From NCBI RefSeq assembly GCF_000721175.1, contig NZ_JOEZ01000005.1, forward strand, positions 124,001 through 188,000: 64,000 bases of DNA, in the 5' to 3' direction. This stretch comes from Streptomyces anulatus (GTDB taxonomy: Bacteria > Actinomycetota > Actinomycetes > Streptomycetales > Streptomycetaceae). Made by a program: the position numbers and the translations under genes. Shown piece by piece: positions 26,301 to 32,857 of the stretch (positions are counted from its first letter, which is position 1; each line of letters begins with the position of its first letter). The notes below the pieces were generated by a model. The model saw only the letters and a program-made list of their open reading frames with translations. It searched no databases and was not told where the DNA came from.

Positions 26301-26867
26301 CAGCTTGGCGGTGTCGAGCGACAGCACCCGGTCCTTGACATGGAGCGCCAGCTCCAGCAGGACGGACACCGGGTCGAGGACGTAGGTGACGGTGGGCGGC
26401 CCGGCCGCCGCGTGGCCGGGCGGACCGAACCGCACCCGGCCCGCGCAGACCATGCCCCGCCGCGTCTCGTCGGTCAGCACGGCGACCATGTCGCCCGCGG
26501 CCGGCAGCACGTGGGACACCACCAGGACGAGCGATCCGGCACCGGCGACCGTCTCCAGCCAGCCGGGCGGCAGGTCCAGGCCGAGGTCGTACGCCAGCTC
26601 CAGGCCGCCGGGGCCGAAGACGGCGACGTCGCCGGCCGCGTCCCGGTCGACGCACCACCGTGCGTCGACGGGGGCCGCGAACGGCAGTTCGTCCAGCGAG
26701 GTGAGCGCGGCCAGCCCCCGCGCGTACGCCCGGGTGAACAGGCTTCCGCCGGCACCGGCCCCGGTGAACGGGCTGAGCCCCGCCTGCCCCACCGCCAGCC
26801 CGGCGTGCCGGGCTCCGTCCACTTCCGCCAGGAACGCCCAGCCCGTGACATCCCCCGACCGTCGCAC
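23394..26867 (-). CDS. Large CHAT-domain (caspase-like) protease
   Basis: 1157 residues from GTG at 26867 (GAGGGGG upstream). The C-terminal 250 residues form a CHAT domain: WAAWRARGKDRLLLWPHGAL is followed by VVHLAVHG with catalytic H1018 and TIAACESAL with catalytic C1064, then RGVPAALITAGVQAVVGCLW. The long middle is helical with TPR-like character (about 150-800). The first 150 residues look like a separate beta-rich domain. CHAT proteins are His-Cys peptidases related to caspases and act in conflict and cell-death systems, for example Craspase. No Cas, NTPase sensor or toxin gene adjoins it; its only partner is the 223-residue gene downstream. Confidence 0.85.
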   Translation of the reverse strand: MRRSGDVTGWAFLAEVDGARHAGLAVGQAGLSPFTGAGAGGSLFTRAYARGLAALTSLDELPFAAPVDARWCVDRDAAGDVAVFGPGGLELAYDLGLDLPPGWLETVAGAGSLVLVVSHVLPAAGDMVAVLTDETRRGMVCAGRVRFGPPGHAAAGPPTVTYVLDPVSVLLELALHVKDRVLSLDTAKLRARETERTRRGLERELAEAHGPTAEAMLHALTVEASRSQEAPADVLHLYWRLVAEVAEECGAEPTWREAALRTVESAAPVLAERCDRSVFEEADAVAGRLIAELEGSPGLAAALLAAARLRLAVLGPEDRGGDLYAGERWTVRAAQLAADLYRSPPHRQRSGAGWPLRFDARLRVETGQLLLRAAESDGRENGPGSALRPVILAALAQVLGEDGGVDQETAGAAFAALYEAPGAAPPDLLLFLLRSLPDAPDTLVDVVRENVFGSDVRAFLAAHGGAVATRTVDQGVNLARERSDRPLLRAALDWADSCSPVRGPAHRRQLTEARLHALPDDPTDCPGPGPLPESFPADWPAARRSAALLHTAAHARDRGQPALGVALLRQAGPGDGAGVRLLTADLYRLAVERGEPVAGRVPFPWGHSTYAALCYASLNQRELAQACLLPVLHDLPRLRGDDLRNAVYAIIVDVPNFDTSGAPELGEVLRDLVHAALWQLTVEIETMPVALVLGLHQAGKGPEAGAWRRIDGPVTRPAHIENYVGRLRALESPTALGGTTANLLDVLDADHHPGEADDEREEFARNLRRRISSFIDDELRARSAAFVDDERLWARTGELLDDRTVLLSWFLPTAVNGAAVLLAVTREGSEIIVWLGDPDGGGPEGAEAYADRHPAADLVEAVRTEVERDPLFGDVTPEGRRLLTGHELPLPDGDRWAAWRARGKDRLLLWPHGALHYLPVALCAAGDLMIADEWTVITVAGLEALLPAAGPARPRRTAVLASAAGGVPYGLSAEPALEDHARTVAAAVGANALTGPAATRAGLLAELATADVVHLAVHGTMDQDAPWLHCLYLTPDDDDDGRLFAHDFLELDLSGVRLVTIAACESALGRFDRADNVRGVPAALITAGVQAVVGCLWAVRPEPAAYFYHRLHLRAGSADDPEQAFREAQIATRARYPAYRDWGAFTCLLGRSKGADA

Positions 26868-26985
26868 GCCGCCCCCTCATACCCGCGGATCATGGCCCCG
26901 GCGCCACCCTTCCACAGGTGGCGAACGCGGACAGGCCGTTTCCGGGCGGAGTCCAGCCGAGCCCCGGCCCCACCTGGCCGCCCGG

Positions 26986-27042
26986 CTCCTCCCGGACGTC
27001 GCGGCTCCTCCCGGACGTCGCGGCCCCACCCGGACGTCGCGG
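26986..27042. repeat. Three tandem 19-bp repeats
   Basis: CTCCTCCCGGACGTCGCGG at 26986-27004 is repeated exactly at 27005-27023 and again with three changes (CCCCACCCGGACGTCGCGG) at 27024-27042, in the 181-bp gap between the CHAT gene start and the end of the DUF35 gene. Confidence 0.9.
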
Positions 27043-27048
27043 AGCCTG

Positions 27049-27492
27049 TCAGCCGCGGGGCCGGAAGACCGCCACGGCCTCCCCGCCGCCCTCCCCCGCG
27101 CCCCGGAACGTGACCGTCAGCCCCATCCCGATCCGGAGGCCGGCGTGCGCGCACTCCACGATCTCCGTCATCATCCGGGGCCCCTCCGCGAGGTCGACGA
27201 CGGCGGCGACGTACGGCACGCGCCCGCCGAACGGCGGCAGGTCGTTGCGGTGGACGACGGACCACGTGTAGAGGCTCGCGTCCCCGCTCGCGCGCTCCCA
27301 CCCGACGTCCTCGCTCCAGCAGTACGGGCAGAACTCACGCGGGTAGTGATGCGCCCGGCCGCACGCGCCGCAGCGCCGCAGGAGCAGGTGTCCTTCCGCC
27401 GCCGCGTCCCAGTAGCGGCGGGTGAAGGCGTCCGGCTCCGGGAGGTCGAAGCGCGGGGCCGCCGCGCGCCCCGGGGGCGTCCCCGGGCTCAC
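27049..27492 (-). CDS. DUF35 Zn-ribbon/OB-fold protein
   Basis: 147 residues from GTG at 27492, which overlaps the stop of the DoxX gene (GTGA). C41-x2-C44 and C55-x2-C58 form the Zn-ribbon (CGACGRAHHYPREFCPYC) and the OB-fold follows (DASLYTWSVVHRND, VPYVAAVVDLAEGPRM). Such proteins bind thiolase-like enzymes and pass on CoA esters. No thiolase is adjacent; the Ltp protein at 16013 is the best candidate partner because both sit behind the same 15-bp operator. Confidence 0.85.
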   Translation of the reverse strand: MSPGTPPGRAAAPRFDLPEPDAFTRRYWDAAAEGHLLLRRCGACGRAHHYPREFCPYCWSEDVGWERASGDASLYTWSVVHRNDLPPFGGRVPYVAAVVDLAEGPRMMTEIVECAHAGLRIGMGLTVTFRGAGEGGGEAVAVFRPRG

Positions 27493-27941
27493 AGGAACAG
27501 CCCGAACGCCGCGTCCAGCGACCACGTCTGCCAGGCCATGGCGAACAGGGCCACCAGGGAGATCAGCGCCATCATCGCGTTCTGCCCCTGCTCGGCCCAG
27601 TCGTGGATCATCAGGACCAGGTAGAGCAGGTTGAGCAGGAGTCCGGCGATGAGGGCGACCGGGGTCAGGAATCCCGTCACCAGGCCGAGCCCGAGGGCCA
27701 GTTCGGCGTAGACGACGACGTACGCCATCGGCTTCGGGTGCGGCGCGACGATCCGCCGGAAGCCCGTGCGCACCACACCCCAACGGTGCTTGCCCGCGAC
27801 GTCCGCCGCCCAGGCGATGCCCGTACCGCGTTCGAACCAGCCCTTCTTGTCCTTGTGCCGCCAGCTCTCCAGCCACCACAGGCCGAGGCCTATCCGCAGG
27901 ACGGCGAGCCATTCCGCACCGCTGAGCCAGATCGTCCGCAC
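27489..27941 (-). CDS. DoxX family membrane protein
   Basis: 150 residues from GTG at 27941 with GGAGG upstream. Four hydrophobic helices are visible (WLAVLRIGLGLWWLESW; YVVVYAELALGLGLVTG; PVALIAGLLLNLLYLVLMI; NAMMALISLVALFAMAW), with a soluble loop KGWFERGTGIAWAADVAGKH. DoxX-like proteins act as small membrane redox or quinone-linked subunits. It is the first gene of a two-gene unit with DUF35, 21 bp from a perfect operator, so it belongs to the acyl-CoA regulon. Exact role unknown. Confidence 0.8.
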   Translation of the reverse strand: MRTIWLSGAEWLAVLRIGLGLWWLESWRHKDKKGWFERGTGIAWAADVAGKHRWGVVRTGFRRIVAPHPKPMAYVVVYAELALGLGLVTGFLTPVALIAGLLLNLLYLVLMIHDWAEQGQNAMMALISLVALFAMAWQTWSLDAAFGLFL

Positions 27942-27962
27942 CGGGCCTCCGGTCGCTAGTTT

Positions 27963-27977
27963 CTGACGGTACGTCAG
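27963..27977. promoter_or_regulatory. Operator copy 4 (CTGACGGTACGTCAG)
   Basis: A near-perfect 15-bp palindrome, 21 bp upstream of the DoxX start and 134 bp from the divergent monooxygenase gene. It is probably the operator for DoxX-DUF35. Confidence 0.8.
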
Positions 27978-28111
27978 TTCACCGGATCCCCGGGCCCGGC
28001 GCAAGGGGTGCGCACGCGCCCCGGCGTCACCACGGTGCCCGTGATCAATTCGCAATCGTTTTCCCTCTTGACCGAGACCCATCAACAGACTGGGCGATTA
28101 CGCTCCGAACC

Positions 28112-29308
28112 ATGCCCAACAGCCCGTCCACCGCAGCCCGTGACGACGCCGTCGCCCTCACCGACCGTACGGACGACCGTCCCGTCTACGTCATCGGCGG
28201 CGGCCCCGGAGGCCTCGCCGCCGCTGCCGCGCTGCGCGCCCGGGGCGTACGGGCGGTGGTCCTGGAGAAGTCGGACCGGGTCGGCGCCTCCTGGCGCGGC
28301 CACTACGACCGGCTGCGTCTGCACACGACCCGCCGCTGGTCGGCGCTGCCGGGGCTGAAGATGCCGCGCGGGTTCGGGCGGTGGGTGGGCCGGGACGACG
28401 TCGTGCGGTACCTGGAGAGGTACACCGAGCACCACGGGCTGGAAGTGGTGACCGGCGTCGAGGTGACCCGGATCGACCCGGCCCCCGACGGTTCCGGCGA
28501 CTGGCAGCTCACCGCGACGGGCGGGCGGGTCCTGCGGGGCCGCGCGGTCGTCGTCGCCACCGGCTTCAACCACACCCCGCGCATCCCGCGGTGGCCGGGC
28601 AGCGAGACGTTCACGGGCGAGCTGCTGCACGCGGCGGGGTACCGCAACCCGGCCCCGTACGCGGACCGGGACGTCCTGGTCGTCGGCATCGGCAACACGG
28701 GTGCGGAGATAGCGGTGGACCTGGCGGAGGGCGGGGCCTCCCGGGTACGGATCGCGGTGCGCACCGCCCCGCACATCGTGCGCCGCTCGACGGCGGGCGT
28801 GCCCGCGCAGGCAGCGGGCATCCTGATACGCCGCCTGCCGGTGCGGCTCGTCGACCGGGCGAGCGGCCTGCTGAGCCGCGTCGCCTCCCCCGACCTCGGC
28901 GACCGGGGCCTCCCCCGCCCCACGACGGGCCTGTACTCCCGCGCGAGGCAAGGCGCGGTCCCGGTCCAGGACGTGGGCCTGGTGGCGGCGGTGAAGACCG
29001 GCCGGGTGGTGCCCGTGGCCACGGTCGCCTCCTTCGACGAGGACGCCGTGGTCCTGGCCGACGGCACCCGCCTCACCCCGGACGCCGTCATCACGGCCAC
29101 CGGCTACGACCGCGCCCTGGAGCCGCTGGTCGGCCACCTGGACGTCCTCGACGGCCGGGGACGCCCGGTCACCCACGGCGGCCGCTCGCCGAAGGGGGCC
29201 CCGGGGCTCTACTTCACCGGCTTCACCAACCCGATCAGCGGGATGCTCCGCGAACTGGCCCTGGACGCCGAGAAGATCGCCAAGAGGGTGGCGCGGGCGT
29301 CGCGCTGA
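28112..29308 (+). CDS. Flavin-containing monooxygenase
   Basis: 398 residues. FAD site GGGPGGLAAAAALRARG near 30-46 and a second Rossmann motif GIGNTGAEIAVDLAEGG for NADPH. Between them is FTGELLHAAGY, which fits the FMO fingerprint F-x-G-x-x-x-H-x-x-x-Y/F; Baeyer-Villiger enzymes carry a longer version. ATGYD near the C-terminus is also typical. It oxidises a soft nucleophile or a ketone with NADPH and O2. It is divergent from DoxX-DUF35 and might share its operator, but the 134-bp distance makes that unsure. Confidence 0.85.
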   Translation: MPNSPSTAARDDAVALTDRTDDRPVYVIGGGPGGLAAAAALRARGVRAVVLEKSDRVGASWRGHYDRLRLHTTRRWSALPGLKMPRGFGRWVGRDDVVRYLERYTEHHGLEVVTGVEVTRIDPAPDGSGDWQLTATGGRVLRGRAVVVATGFNHTPRIPRWPGSETFTGELLHAAGYRNPAPYADRDVLVVGIGNTGAEIAVDLAEGGASRVRIAVRTAPHIVRRSTAGVPAQAAGILIRRLPVRLVDRASGLLSRVASPDLGDRGLPRPTTGLYSRARQGAVPVQDVGLVAAVKTGRVVPVATVASFDEDAVVLADGTRLTPDAVITATGYDRALEPLVGHLDVLDGRGRPVTHGGRSPKGAPGLYFTGFTNPISGMLRELALDAEKIAKRVARASR

Positions 29309-29351
29309 GGGCGGGAACGGCCGTCCGAGCCGGTGGGTAGGGTCCGGCCCC

Positions 29352-29849
29352 ATGAGCGATGTCTACGAGCTGACCGTGACGGTCGACCTGCGCGACGAGC
29401 TGTCGGAACAGCAACTGGCCGAGCTGCGCTGGCATCTGGGGCTCGGCCCGCAACCCGGGCACCTGACCGTCCTGACCGGCTTCCCGTGCGTGGTGGTCGA
29501 CGACGACGGGGTACCGCAGATCGAGAACGAGCCCCGTCCGCTGCTGGCCGGCAGCGGACCGGCGTGGCGGACGGGGGGCGCACTCTGCTCGGCGCTTGCC
29601 GCCCGTACCGGTCTCCCCGGCGGGGGCTGGGCGCTGACCTCCCGGACCGAGATCCACCCGGACGAGGTGGAGGAGGTCGGCGCTCTGCTCCGCTGGCTCG
29701 CCGAGCGCGTCCACGACACCCACCGGCAGGACGACGGCACGGTGTGGATCGGGTACTACCGTGCACACGAGGACCGGACGCCGAGGGCACTGGACGTCGG
29801 CGGCGGCCGGGTCAGCCTGGTGCAGGACCTTCTCCCGGGGAGTCGATGA
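29352..29849 (+). CDS. Conserved hypothetical protein
   Basis: 165 residues, no signal peptide or membrane helix. It starts with VYELTVTVDLRDELSEQQLAELRWHLG and ends with TVWIGYYRAHEDR and SLVQDLLPGSR. The alternation of beta strands and helices suggests a small alpha/beta domain. I do not recognise it. Its stop overlaps the start of the VOC gene downstream (ATGA), so the two form an operon. Confidence 0.7.
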   Translation: MSDVYELTVTVDLRDELSEQQLAELRWHLGLGPQPGHLTVLTGFPCVVVDDDGVPQIENEPRPLLAGSGPAWRTGGALCSALAARTGLPGGGWALTSRTEIHPDEVEEVGALLRWLAERVHDTHRQDDGTVWIGYYRAHEDRTPRALDVGGGRVSLVQDLLPGSR

Positions 29850-30196
29850 TGACCGTTCGCCGCGTCGTGCCCAACATCCGTTCGCAGGCGGTGGAGGAGA
29901 GCCGGGAGTTCTACGGCCTGCTCGGCTTCGAGGAGGTCATGAACCTCGGCTGGATCACCACCGTCGCCTCGCCGTCCCGGCCGCATCAGCAGGTCAGCTT
30001 CATGACACACGACCTGACCGCCCCGGTCGTCGCCGACATGAGCGTCGAGGTGGACGACGTGGACGCCGCCTACGCGGCGGTGCGGGAGAGCGGGGCGGAG
30101 ATCGTCCACCCGCTCCAGGACGAGGAGTGGGGCGTGCGGAGGTTCTTCGTCCGCGACCCCGACGGCAAGGTGGTCAACGTCCTGGGCCACCGCTGA
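29849..30196 (+). CDS. VOC (glyoxalase/bleomycin-resistance fold) protein
   Basis: A 115-residue single-domain VOC protein: VPNIRSQAVEESREFYGLLGFE, VSFMTHDLTAP, MSVEVDDVDAAYAAVRESGAE, VRRFFVRDPDGKVVNVLGHR. It has the E/H pattern of small lyase-like members, which dimerise around a metal. ATGs at 29846 and 29849 overlap the previous stop; 29849 is better placed after GGGGAG. Substrate unknown. Confidence 0.85.
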   Translation: MTVRRVVPNIRSQAVEESREFYGLLGFEEVMNLGWITTVASPSRPHQQVSFMTHDLTAPVVADMSVEVDDVDAAYAAVRESGAEIVHPLQDEEWGVRRFFVRDPDGKVVNVLGHR

Positions 30197-30305
30197 CGGG
30201 CGGATGCCGCCGGAGGTGACGCCCCTCGTGCTCCCGCATGTCACATCACCCGGGGCCGGTTGCGTCCTGTGTGTGCGGCCAGTGACGACAGCGGAGGAGC
30301 ACACC

Positions 30306-30383
30306 ATGAACGCCCGGCTCGACGCCTTCGCCGGCCCGGTCGCGGGCGAGCTCGTGAAGCACCTGGTCCCGGCGAACGGACGA
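30306..30383 (+). pseudogene. N-terminal remnant of a carboxymuconolactone decarboxylase/AhpD-like gene
   Basis: GGAGGAG precedes ATG at 30306 and the first codons read MNARLDAFAGPVAGELVKHL, matching the start of CMD-family peroxidases. After about 26 codons the similarity ends, the CxxC catalytic region never appears, and the frame continues as unrelated Arg-rich sequence to 30467. It looks like a gene deleted internally, left with promoter and start. It precedes the AraC regulator, which may once have controlled it. Confidence 0.5.
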
Positions 30384-30506
30384 AGCCGCCGCAGCTGCCG
30401 GCCGGGCCACCAGGTGGGTCAGCTCGGCCAGGAGGCGCATGGGCGTCCGTCCGCCGTGCATGGGTGATCGTCCGGGACGGCCGCGGCTCTGCATATCGTG
30501 GGCGTC

Positions 30507-31466
30507 ATGGACGTGTTCGACGAGCTGTTGCGGGGCGTGCGGGGCAGGGGCGCGGTGTTCGGCCGTTCGGTGCTGAGGGCGCCGTGGTCGCTGCGGTTCA
30601 CGGACGGGGCGTATCTGACCCTGTGCCTGCCGTTGCGAGGTGCGGGGTGGATCGTGCCGGAGGGCGGCGAGCCGCTGCGGGTGAAGGTCGGCGAGGCGGC
30701 GATCGTCCGGGGGCCGGCCCCGTTCGTCTTCACCGACGACCCGGCGGACGGTACGGGGGCGGGGCGGGCCGACGGCGCACGTGAGGTGCACTGGGGCCGC
30801 CTCCGGGACACCGGCGCCCCGCCGGACCCCGGTCCCGAGCTCGACTGCTCCACCGTGCTGTTGGCCGCCACCTATGACGTGCAGGCGCAGGTTCCCCAGC
30901 GGCTGCTGCGGGCGCTTCCACCGGCCCTGGTGGTGCCCGACGAGCAGGACTGCGGGCCGATGCGCGACTATCTGGAGGCGCAGCTCGGCGGCGGGCGGCC
31001 GGGTGATCAGATCGTGCTCGACCGGCTGCTGGACTGGATGCTGGTGTGCACGCTGCGGGACTGGTTCGACCGGCCCGAGGCGGATCCGCCGGGGTGGTAC
31101 GGGGCGCTCGGCGACGAGGTGGCGGGGCCGGCCCTGCGGGCGATGCACGAGGACCCGGCGCACCCCTGGACGACGGCGGAGCTGGCGAGCCGGGCGGGGG
31201 TGTCCCGGACGACCCTGGCGAAGCGGTTCACCGAGCTCGTCGGGGACGGCCCGGTGGCCTATCTGACCGAGTGGCGGATGACGCTGGCGGCGGACCTGCT
31301 GGCCCGCCCGGAACTGACCGTGGCGGCCGTGGCCCGGCGGGTCGGCTACGCGGACGCGTTCGGCTTCAGCGCGGCGTTCAAGCGGCTGCGCGGCGAGAGC
31401 CCGAGCGCGTTCCGGCGGGAGGCGGCGACTCTCGGAGCGGTGGAGGCGGCCGCCCCGGCGGGGTGA
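30507..31466 (+). CDS. AraC-family transcriptional regulator
   Basis: 319 residues from ATG at 30507. The N-terminal cupin-type sensor has FTDGAYLTLCLPLRGAGWIV and GEAAIVRGPAPFVF. The C-terminal double HTH has HPWTTAELASRAGVSRTTLA and LTVAAVARRVGYADAFGFS. It is probably an activator of a nearby oxidoreductase; the convergent NmrA-like reductase and the ruined CMD gene are candidates. A strong shared terminator separates it from the reductase. Confidence 0.88.
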   Translation: MDVFDELLRGVRGRGAVFGRSVLRAPWSLRFTDGAYLTLCLPLRGAGWIVPEGGEPLRVKVGEAAIVRGPAPFVFTDDPADGTGAGRADGAREVHWGRLRDTGAPPDPGPELDCSTVLLAATYDVQAQVPQRLLRALPPALVVPDEQDCGPMRDYLEAQLGGGRPGDQIVLDRLLDWMLVCTLRDWFDRPEADPPGWYGALGDEVAGPALRAMHEDPAHPWTTAELASRAGVSRTTLAKRFTELVGDGPVAYLTEWRMTLAADLLARPELTVAAVARRVGYADAFGFSAAFKRLRGESPSAFRREAATLGAVEAAAPAG

Positions 31467-31471
31467 GCCGC

Positions 31472-31507
31472 CCCCGGGCCCTCGGGGAGCTCCCCGAGGG
31501 CCCGGGG
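31472..31507. terminator. 18-bp arm perfect palindrome, bidirectional terminator
   Basis: Positions 31472-31489 are the exact reverse complement of 31490-31507 (CCCCGGGCCCTCGGGGAG and its mirror), between the convergent AraC and NmrA-like genes. Confidence 0.85.
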
Positions 31508-31536
31508 ACGTGCCCCCTCAGCCCCACAAGCCCTTC

Positions 31537-32403
31537 TCAGCCCCACGCGCCCTTCGCCGCCGCGTCCCGGACGAAGTCGGCGAAGTCGCGCGGCTCCCGG
31601 CCGAGCGCCCGGCGCACTCCGTCCAGGACGGGCGCCTCCCGGCTCGTGGTGATCGGCTTCAGCGCGTCGGTCCAGAGGCCGGCCTCCTCGTCCGGGAAGC
31701 CCTGGGCGACGAGCCCGGCCCGGAAGTCGGCCGCGTCGACGGGGACGTACGCGGCGCGCTTCCCGGTCGCCTTCGCGATCTCGTCCAGGACGTCGGCGAT
31801 ACCGAGCGCGCGCGGGCCCGAGAGCCCGTACTCCTGGCCCGCGTGGCCGTCCTCGGTGAGCGCGGCGACGGCCACCGCCGCGATGTCGTCGGCGTCGACG
31901 AACGCGGCCCTCCCGTCCCCGGTGGGCAGCGCCAGTTCGCCATCGCGTACGCCGTCGAGGAAGACGCCCTCGCTGAAGTTCTGGGCGAACCAGCCGGGCC
32001 GCAGGATCGTCCAGGTCACCCCGGAGGCGCGGACGGCCCGTTCGCCCTCGCCGTGCGGGCCGCCGTCGTCGTAACCGGGGCCGAAGTAGCCGGGCTCGTT
32101 CGTGCCCCGGGCCGAGAGCAGTACCAGCCGCCGCACCCCGCTCGCGACGGCCTGCTCGACGAAGGCGGGGGTCGGGGAGGGCGAGGCGTCGAGCGGGACG
32201 ATGTAGACGGCGGCGGCCCCTTCCAGGGCGGCCGCCCAGGTGGTGGGGTCCGCCCAGTCGAACGGGGTGTCGCCGGACCGCGAGGCCGCCCGGGTCTCCA
32301 CTCCCAGCTCACGGAGCCGGGCCACCACCCGGCGGCCGGTCTTGCCGGTGCCGCCGGTCACGAGTACGGGTTCCTGCGCGGAGGTCGCGTCTGTCTGAGT
32401 CAT
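31537..32403 (-). CDS. NmrA-like NAD(P)-binding reductase
   Basis: 288 residues from ATG at 32403 (GAGG upstream). The Rossmann motif is VLVTGGTGKTGRRVVARL at the N-terminus; the body has LVLLSARGTNEPGYFGP, WTILRPGWFAQNFSEG and FVDADDIAAVAVAALTE, as in atypical SDRs such as QOR2/NmrA. There is no YxxxK catalytic pair. It may reduce quinones or sense redox state. It is convergent with the AraC regulator. Confidence 0.85.
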   Translation of the reverse strand: MTQTDATSAQEPVLVTGGTGKTGRRVVARLRELGVETRAASRSGDTPFDWADPTTWAAALEGAAAVYIVPLDASPSPTPAFVEQAVASGVRRLVLLSARGTNEPGYFGPGYDDGGPHGEGERAVRASGVTWTILRPGWFAQNFSEGVFLDGVRDGELALPTGDGRAAFVDADDIAAVAVAALTEDGHAGQEYGLSGPRALGIADVLDEIAKATGKRAAYVPVDAADFRAGLVAQGFPDEEAGLWTDALKPITTSREAPVLDGVRRALGREPRDFADFVRDAAAKGAWG

Positions 32404-32500
32404 GGCACCAGCCTCACGCGGCGGGCGGCCCCCGCCCATGGCTCAGCGTCCGGGAGGGATGTCCGGGCGTCCGGCACGCAGCACCGCCGGGGGGGGGGAA

Positions 32501-32539
32501 CGACTGAGGCCCGGATCCTTGGGATCCGGGCCTCAGTCG
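32501..32539 (-). terminator. 18-bp stem terminator of the initiator tRNA
   Basis: Positions 32501-32518 pair perfectly with 32522-32539 around a 3-nt loop, 11 bp downstream of the tRNA end on the minus strand. A run of ten G precedes it on the plus strand at 32489-32498. Confidence 0.85.
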
Positions 32540-32549
32540 TGTTCATCAG

Positions 32550-32623
32550 TAGCGGGGACAGGATTTGAACCTGCGACCTCTGGGTTATGAGCCCAGCGAG
32601 CTACCGAGCTGCTCCACCCCGCG
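32550..32623 (-). tRNA. Initiator tRNA-fMet (CAT)
   Basis: On the minus strand the gene starts CGCGGGGTGGAGCAGC and ends CCCCGCTA. The acceptor stem pairs from position 2; position 1 is C opposite T72, an unpaired end typical of initiators. The anticodon arm is GGGCTCATAACCC with the three G:C pairs that mark initiator tRNAs. The T-arm is GGTTCAAATCC. The CCA end is not encoded (CTGA follows). 74 nt. Confidence 0.95.
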
Positions 32624-32696
32624 TCGGTGAACACCACCCTACGCCACGGAACGCCTCTCCGTGACCACGGGAGGTTCCGCCCGCACGGCCGCCCCG

Positions 32697-32758
32697 TGAA
32701 TCCGTGAGCCTTTGCCTGCACACCCATTGAATCCGTGAGCCTTTGCCTGCACACCCAT
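32697..32758. repeat. Two exact tandem copies of a 31-bp unit
   Basis: The unit starting TGAATCCGTGAGCC and ending CACACCCAT occupies 32697-32727 and 32728-32758 with no differences. It lies between the tRNA promoter side and the double operator of the acyl-CoA synthetase gene, so it may carry part of the tRNA or operon promoter. Confidence 0.95.
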
Positions 32759-32760
32759 TC

Positions 32761-32799
32761 CTGACGCAGCGTCAGTTCAGTAACCTGACAAGGTGTCAG
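32761..32799. promoter_or_regulatory. Operator copies 5 and 6, tandem
   Basis: CTGACGCAGCGTCAG at 32761-32775 and CTGACAAGGTGTCAG at 32785-32799 have centres 24 bp apart. Both have perfect 5-bp arms. They lie 59-97 bp upstream of the acyl-CoA synthetase start. This is the only promoter here with two close copies. Confidence 0.8.
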
Positions 32800-32857
32800 C
32801 TAACCGGCCGGCCCCGCCTGTTCACCGGCGGGCCATCGAGCAGGAGTGGGCGGAACG

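Noticed and set aside
32550..32758. tRNA-fMet as phage or island attachment site
   Set aside because: The repeats nearby do not match the tRNA 3' end, and no integrase gene is present in the window.
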